NCBI RefSeq assembly: GCF_019175285.1
Contig: NC_056524.1
Location: 146,606,948 to 146,670,947 of the forward strand
DNA: 64,000 nt
Reading direction: 5' to 3'
Source: Sceloporus undulatus
Taxonomy: Eukaryota; Chordata; Lepidosauria; Squamata; Phrynosomatidae
Shown: positions 58,895-64,000 of the stretch, one piece after another
How the letters are laid out: each line of letters starts with the position of its first letter
Numbering within the stretch: the stretch's first letter is position 1
Made by a program: the position numbers and the translations under genes
Notes under the pieces: generated by a model
What the model saw: the letters and a program-made list of their open reading frames with translations, nothing else
The model's database searches: none
What the model was told of the DNA's origin: nothing

Positions 58895-59105
58895 AACATT
58901 ATGAGGAACTTCTTGACAGTAAGGGGGTTTTGACATGGAACACACTCTTCCCTCGAGTGTATGGAGTCTCCTCCTTGGAGGTCTTTAAAAGCAGAGCTGA
59001 TGGCCATCTGTCTGATGCTTTGATTGTGATTTTCTTGCATTCAAGAGGTCGACTGGATGGCCCTTGTGGTCTCTTACAACTCTATGATTCTATGGTTTCT
59101 GTAAA
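58895..59105 (+). mobile_element. CR1 LINE 3' end
   Basis: AACATTATGAGGAACTTCTT, GACAGTAAGG, CTCCTTGGAGGTCTTTAAAA, GGATGGCCCTTGTGGTCTCT, ending TCTATGATTCTATGG. Several small deletions. Confidence 0.8.
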
Positions 59106-59319
59106 TTTACACAGAACTTGAAAGCACACACATTAAATAGTTTATTTAAGCATAAAATCTAACCTTCATTTATGCCAAATGAAACTTGGTACATCACATC
59201 CAACTATATGTATGAAACAAACATCACAAAGATTACCCTAATATCTAGTTTTTCACTATCAAAGGGGTTTGAGTATGGGAGAATATTTAATACTTGTGAT
59301 CTCTGCTCTCATGTTACAG

Positions 59320-59394
59320 AATTTCAGGAAGAGTGTTTTATGCCTTAATTGGGCTGGTTTTCCCTGGGCTGTCTGGAGAAGAGGTTGCCTTCAG
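59320..59394 (+). other. Possible exon, unidentified
   Basis: CTCATGTTACAG acceptor-like, 75 nt open in all but one frame, then GTATAT. The most protein-like frame gives ISGRVFYALIGLVFPGLSGE, EVAFR, hydrophobic in the middle. I do not recognise the family, and such chance triplets of signals are not rare. Confidence 0.2.
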
Positions 59395-60539
59395 GTATAT
59401 GTGTCAATGAAATTTCTCTTTTCCCAGATTATTTACAACCAGTCTCTACACCAGAGGTGAACAAAATGTGGCCTATGTGGCAAAATGACACATCTTCCCC
59501 TAGAAGCCCCCAAGCCACAAAACACTTTTTTTTTAAATTCACAAAGAAAACACCCAAACCTAGACATAAATGGGTGATTTACCTCCTCTGCATTGGAACT
59601 TCAATACCAAAAAAGAAAAAAAGGAGGGGGGAACCAATAATTAGTCAAATGGTGACAAACTTGCTTGCAGGACTGAAAACTGGGGAAGACGGCCCCCCAC
59701 CACCTCCACCTGCCATTTGTTCCCTGCGGTACACAGAGGGATTAAAGGAAGGGCTTTCGATAAAGTGCAAAAAACAGATGAGCCTGTAGTTGGACTTGAC
59801 ACATAGCTTTAGGATGTATGTTTTAATCAGTGATAAAATCTCATGACTATAATCTTTATTTATATTATTTTGTTAGGCAAAAATACCCACATCTGATAAC
59901 AAGGTGATTTTGACAAACATGAAGACAAAGTGAAAAAAGTCAAGGACTAAGACAAGGTCTTCCTACAGCTTCAGACTCTTTAGACAAACCTGGATCTACT
60001 GATAAGCATGCTGCAACAGCATCAGGCGAGTTCAGTACCCTAAGTGATACTCCAGGAAAAACAGAACTTTTGCTGTACTCTCTGGTCTCACAACATTTGA
60101 CAACCAAAATGCCAGGTTCCAAGGTCAGACAAATGTGAACCAGAAATTCTGGTGTGCATTGCATATGGAGCCAACTCTGAAAAGAACTTTGTGCGCACAG
60201 CAGAAATTCTTCTTGTGACTCTGGAGTTCTGAGTGCTCTTTCCTCTCCAGAGCTGATCATACACTAATGAAAACATAAAAGAATATGGATGCTTGTCCTT
60301 GCATCTCAAACTGCAAGAAGCCGGTGGACACTATGCTGACAGATGCAGACTTCTGCAGTTTCCTTAGATAGGATGCTGACTGTCGAAGAAAAAGCATACG
60401 GAACAGTCTTTTTGAGTGGCAGCCAAGAGAATGTTTTCAGGACAAAACTATGAAGAGGGCAGTTCCTCTCTCCTCCCCTCTACATTTAGATGAGAAGAAT
60501 CTTCAGATGATTACAAAAATGACCACGTAGGAGAAGTGA

Positions 60540-60622
60540 CATTACCGCTCATACCCTTTAAGAAGGTATCCCACAAGTGACAGCTTGGATGAGTACATGG
60601 ATGCCTGCTTGGAGGATGAAAG
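60540..60622 (+). other. Possible exon end with GTAAGG donor
   Basis: The frame HYRSYPLRRYPTSDSLDEYM, DACLEDER runs straight into GTAAGG. It looks protein-like (acidic, no low complexity). Upstream, 59880-60500 shows open pieces in different frames (ATASGEFSTLSDTPGKTELL, EILVCIAYGANSEKNFVRTA), as if one longer exon were broken by indels. Family not recognised. Confidence 0.3.
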
Positions 60623-61360
60623 GTAAGGACTCATAGTGCCTACCAGATGCCTGAGTGAAGTGTGAGTTATGCTTTGTCTAGAAGAGATAGTTTTCAAGTG
60701 AGAGTAAGGTGGGAGAGTGGAACTTCCAAAGTACATTTTGAATGAGAAAATCTACTGTCACTGGCTAGTGAAGACTACGAGGCTCATCTCAGGTGCAAAT
60801 ACTGTAATATGGATTAACAATAGGAGAATAGTGCCCCTGGAAGGGGGTACTGCATGAACATTGCTGTTTCTGTTCTCTCCCATTTTCCCATTCTTACTCT
60901 TTTAAAATGTGTTCCTTTTTAATATCACAAAACTCTATTAATGACCCTCTTTCCTGCCACTGTTGTGCTATGATTTCCCATGCAAAAGTTCAATAGTGCT
61001 TGTATGGTGATTTGGTGTGGTGAGAGCTGGTCGGTGGGTGGGCTGTGGATGGGGAAACACCTCCAAAGGAGAAAAAGAAGGAACGGGAATTTCAATTTGG
61101 TCTGCCAATAGAAGCTCTCTCCTCCAGCCCTGTTTCTACAAAGGAAAAATTGCAATGGAAAGTTCAGGTGCTTTCTTCTCCAATCCCGTTCCCTCCAATA
61201 TTTCACAGATGATAACCACAGGAGACACATGCAGTCAAGCAACATCAGTGTGTGGTCAAGTTGGCAAAAGTTAGGAATGAGGAAGAACCAGCAAGCAGGA
61301 GAGGCTGCAGCGGTTTGATAAATGTTTAGACTTTTTTCCTTTATAGAACAAATACTGCTC

Positions 61361-61381
61361 CACACACACACACACACACAC
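61361..61381. repeat. (CA)10 microsatellite
   Basis: Short version of the (TG)21 tract at 54679-54720, at the mirrored position. Confidence 0.95.
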
Positions 61382-61854
61382 TGGGGGCTGGTCAGAGAAG
61401 ACAAGACTTTGTTTATTGCTCCACCACCCCTCCTCCTTTTCCATCCCTATTTATTACGGCACACATTATACAGCACTCTTAGGTGCGATAGTGAGGACAG
61501 CAGCCTCACTATCTATTGCATAGAGCTTTTGAAAGTCTTATTTTAATGCTAGAAAGGACTTGTGCCACAAGTCACTCAGATCCCCCTATGAGTATTATCT
61601 TTTAAAGTTAACCTTCCTAGACATCTTAAATGAGTATTGGGATAAACATAGAAGAGGGAACTTCAACAGGAGTTGCTTCTGAAGTAACTTACTTTGAAAA
61701 CTGCCATTTGCTGTTCACATCTCTTTTGGATACACATAATTTTAACATTATTATAGACAGATATAGATAAATAGCTTTTTCAGGGATGTTCCAGTTTTAT
61801 ATGTATTTATATCGATTCTGTATTACTGAGACCAATTATTTTACTACTCCAATG

Positions 61855-62065
61855 TGAATTCGAAGGCTTTCACAGCTGGCATCCATAGTTTTTTGTGAGT
61901 TTTTCGGGTTATGAGGCTGCGTTTTAGAAGAGTTTATTCCTGACGTTTCGCCAGCAGCTGTGACTGAGTCTCTGAAGATGCCACCCACTGCTGCTGGTGA
62001 AACGTCAGGAATAAACTCTTCTAGAACGTGGCCTCATAGCCGGAAAAAAAACACAAAAAATTGAC
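61855..62065. mobile_element. Penelope-like terminal repeats, head to head
   Basis: GTTTTTTGTGAGTTTTTCGG ... TGACGTTTCGCCAGCAGCTG faces GGTGAAACGTCAGGAATAAA ... GGAAAAAAAACACAAAAAAT. Two inverted copies of the repeat seen at 22250-22512 meet near 61980. Preceded by GAATTCGAAGGCTTTCACAG, a known start of these repeats. Confidence 0.7.
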
Positions 62066-63190
62066 TACTCCATTTGCAACCAAGGAGGAAACATGATGAA
62101 AGTGTTTTGAATCCAATTGTGAGGCTGCAGGCCTTGCCAGCTGCATCCAGTACTCCTGCATTCACCATTTACCAGTGCTGTATGCTTCACTGGCATCTAG
62201 AAAGTTCCTGCTTTTCACCATCAGAGTTTGGGAATAGCTCTTAATGTATGAGTGCATACATTTTGTTAATTCTGGTTGTCCCACAATGGCTTCACACTTC
62301 AGGGACAGTGCCAATGTATATTCAGTTTGCCTCTGGACATTATCACATGATCCTCATTCTTGCCACAATAGTTCTTGTTAAAGAAAATGGATATGTACTG
62401 GTTTGTCAGCAGCCATTGTCACACATCTTGTCAAGCACCTGATTGGGGCTGCTTCTGCCATCATGCTCCCTTCTGGATTCACTCTGATGCCCCATGCCCC
62501 CCCCAGGCCCCCCTTCATTGCCTTTCAAATAATCTTTTTTATTTTCACTTTTAAACAAAATTATGGAGTTCTGTTAATGTGATATATGTTTTAAAAGGGG
62601 GGGGGGGAATAAAAGAAACAGATTTCTTTTTTTTAAAAAAAAAATTAGGCTGCTTGGGAACAGTGGAGCCAGGGGACAAGGAAAGAGGAGGAGACTATGA
62701 CATAACATGACTGTCAATACTGAAGTGCTGCAGCAGTGACATTTCGCACAAAAGGATTAATGGGAAGGCTACACAGTGGATAGTTTATTGACAGGTTTCC
62801 TGTATCAGTGAAAAAGGACACCCAACTGTTTTTCACAGAAATGGAAGCTATGGGTTGGAGGTGACATTGTGTGATGTGTGTGTGTGTGCGTGTGTGTGTG
62901 TATAATAAATATGTGTTGCCAAAGGTACTATTTTACAACTATAATTCTGGTTTAAACATTTGATAATCTCCTATGTTACTTTCTGTGATGCCCAGCCAAG
63001 TCATGCAATATACCATGTGCCAAGTAGATTGGGGAAAAGATTTTTGTTAATACCAGCCCTTTGGCTTATTTTTCCAGAGGGAAAAACCACAACAACTTAG
63101 AATCATCCCTGTGCTACATCCAGGCATAGGCTCAGTGTATATATGGGTCCAGGTCACTCTGATGACATTTATTTATTTATTTATTTGTTT
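62066..63190. other. Non-genic, nothing firmly recognised
   Basis: Contains a G-run (62599-62607), (TG)n at 62874-62902 and a (TTTA)n at 63167-63200. No exon supported. Confidence 0.5.
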
Positions 63191-63194
63191 GTTT

Positions 63195-63422
63195 ATTTAT
63201 TAGATTCTGAGATGATGGTAGCACCCAGCCCTCAAGCTCACTAGGTATAGGTACTGGACAGCATGAAGGATAGCTGAACACTAGTTTCCCCAAACTGCCA
63301 CTCTCTGGAGCTGCCCCTATAGCTAGGAGTGGAACCTCCATGACACCATGCCTCCTACTCCCAGCCCAAAAGAGGTGATCTAGAATACCATGATCAATGG
63401 TATCAAAAACTACCAAGAAATG
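63195..63422 (-). mobile_element. L2-like LINE RT fragment
   Basis: Complement encodes VVFDTIDHGILDHLFWAGSR and RHGV, matching the L2-type AFDTIDHxILLxRL..GV motif. A shorter piece lies in the other arm at 54355-54440. Confidence 0.5.
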
Positions 63423-63424
63423 CA

Positions 63425-63810
63425 GGAGGAATCATAGAATCATAGAGCTGGAAGAGACCCCAAGGGCCATCCAATCCAAGCTCCCGCCATGCAGGAACTC
63501 ACAATTAAAGCATCCTCTTTGACAGATGGCCATCCAGCCTCTGTTTAAAAACCTCCAAAGAAGGAGACTCCACCACTCTCCAAGGGAGTGAGCTCCACTG
63601 TCAAACAGCTCTTACTGTCAGGAAGTTCCTCTTAACGTTTAGGTGGAATCTCTTTTTCTGTAGCTTGCATCAATTGTTCTGTGTTCTAGTTTCTGGGGCA
63701 GCAGAAAACAAGCTTGCTCCATCCTCAATATGACATTCCTTCAAATACTTAAACAGGGCTATCATATCTCTTAACCACCCCTTTTCCAGGATAATCATAC
63801 CCAGGTCCCT
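63425..63810 (-). mobile_element. CR1 LINE 3' end
   Basis: Starts GAATCATAGAATCATAGAGC, then GGAAGAGACCCCAAGGGCCA, and on to GCTATCATATCTCTTAACCA. Mirror of 54000-54352. In the complement, a short remnant (LIHRDLGMIILEKGWLRDMI) precedes the usual C-terminus. Confidence 0.85.
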
Positions 63811-64000
63811 ATGGATCAGCAAAATGACATACTGTTTTTTGTATGGAGTCAGGGCAACCAAGGCTCTTTTAGTACAAGATCATTGCTTGAAACCATACTC
63901 TGGATAATGTGTTTCTTCCAAAAAATATTCCAAAACTGCTCAGCCATCACACAGACAAGCACTTTGGTTATGGGGTGGTGATTTATATATGCTTTTGGAT

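Larger units (their letters stand above)
60885..64000. repeat. Right arm of second inverted repeat (runs off window)
   Basis: 60885-61625 and 63350-64000 are the reverse complement of 54445-55195 and 53783-54440. The piece 61625-63350 is extra. The arm continues past the window edge. Confidence 0.85.

Overview
The window looks like vertebrate nuclear DNA from a reptile, most likely a squamate (lizard). It carries tRNA-derived SINEs of the lizard type (tails resembling 'CGGAAACGACTTGAAGGCAC'), young CR1 LINEs with ATTCTATGATTCT-type 3' ends, L2 and L1 LINEs, Penelope-like pieces, and many hAT-, Harbinger- and pogo/Tigger-like MITEs. There are no bacterial-style genes, operons, rRNA or tRNA genes, or CRISPR arrays. 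The sequence is a draft scaffold with gaps at 33433-33532, 35258-35282, 49552-49651, 52560-52659 and 55196-55220.

The one gene I can name securely is HELLS (LSH/SMARCA6), a SNF2-family chromatin-remodelling ATPase needed for DNA methylation. The minus strand from 30236 down to 1 carries exon 2 through the first 31 nt of exon 15, so the gene runs off the left edge. Exon 1 with the start codon is on the plus strand at 33737-33847. The plus strand then carries exons 4-10 a second time (37302-46781). Taking the better copy of each exon gives an open reading frame of about 576 codons, from the acidic N-terminus through the DEMGLGKT and DEGH motifs to the [13 protein letters not shown] region.

The region 10.8-25.4 kb and the region 37.3-49.55 kb are inverted copies of each other, including introns, LINEs, SINEs and MITEs. 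Arm ends fall at N gaps, and whichever exon is damaged in one arm is clean in the other. I read this as an unmerged haplotig or misoriented contig rather than a biological palindrome. Stretches at about 11.2-14.3, 16.3-19.2 and 35.3-37.3 kb look like uncorrected noisy long-read sequence. A second inverted pair (53783-55195 against 60885 to beyond 64000) also ends at a gap.

From 49652 onward the scaffold is mostly repeats. An orphan minus-strand exon at 51759-51858 matches the C-terminal coiled coil of polycystin-2-type channels. Two weaker exon candidates lie near 59.3 and 60.6 kb.

The most novel structural signal is a family of GC-rich, almost fully self-folding MITEs (10294-10655, 30836-31007, 55843-56195; possibly 8205-8405). 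Equivalent hairpin stems differ in sequence between copies, yet both arms of each stem change together.
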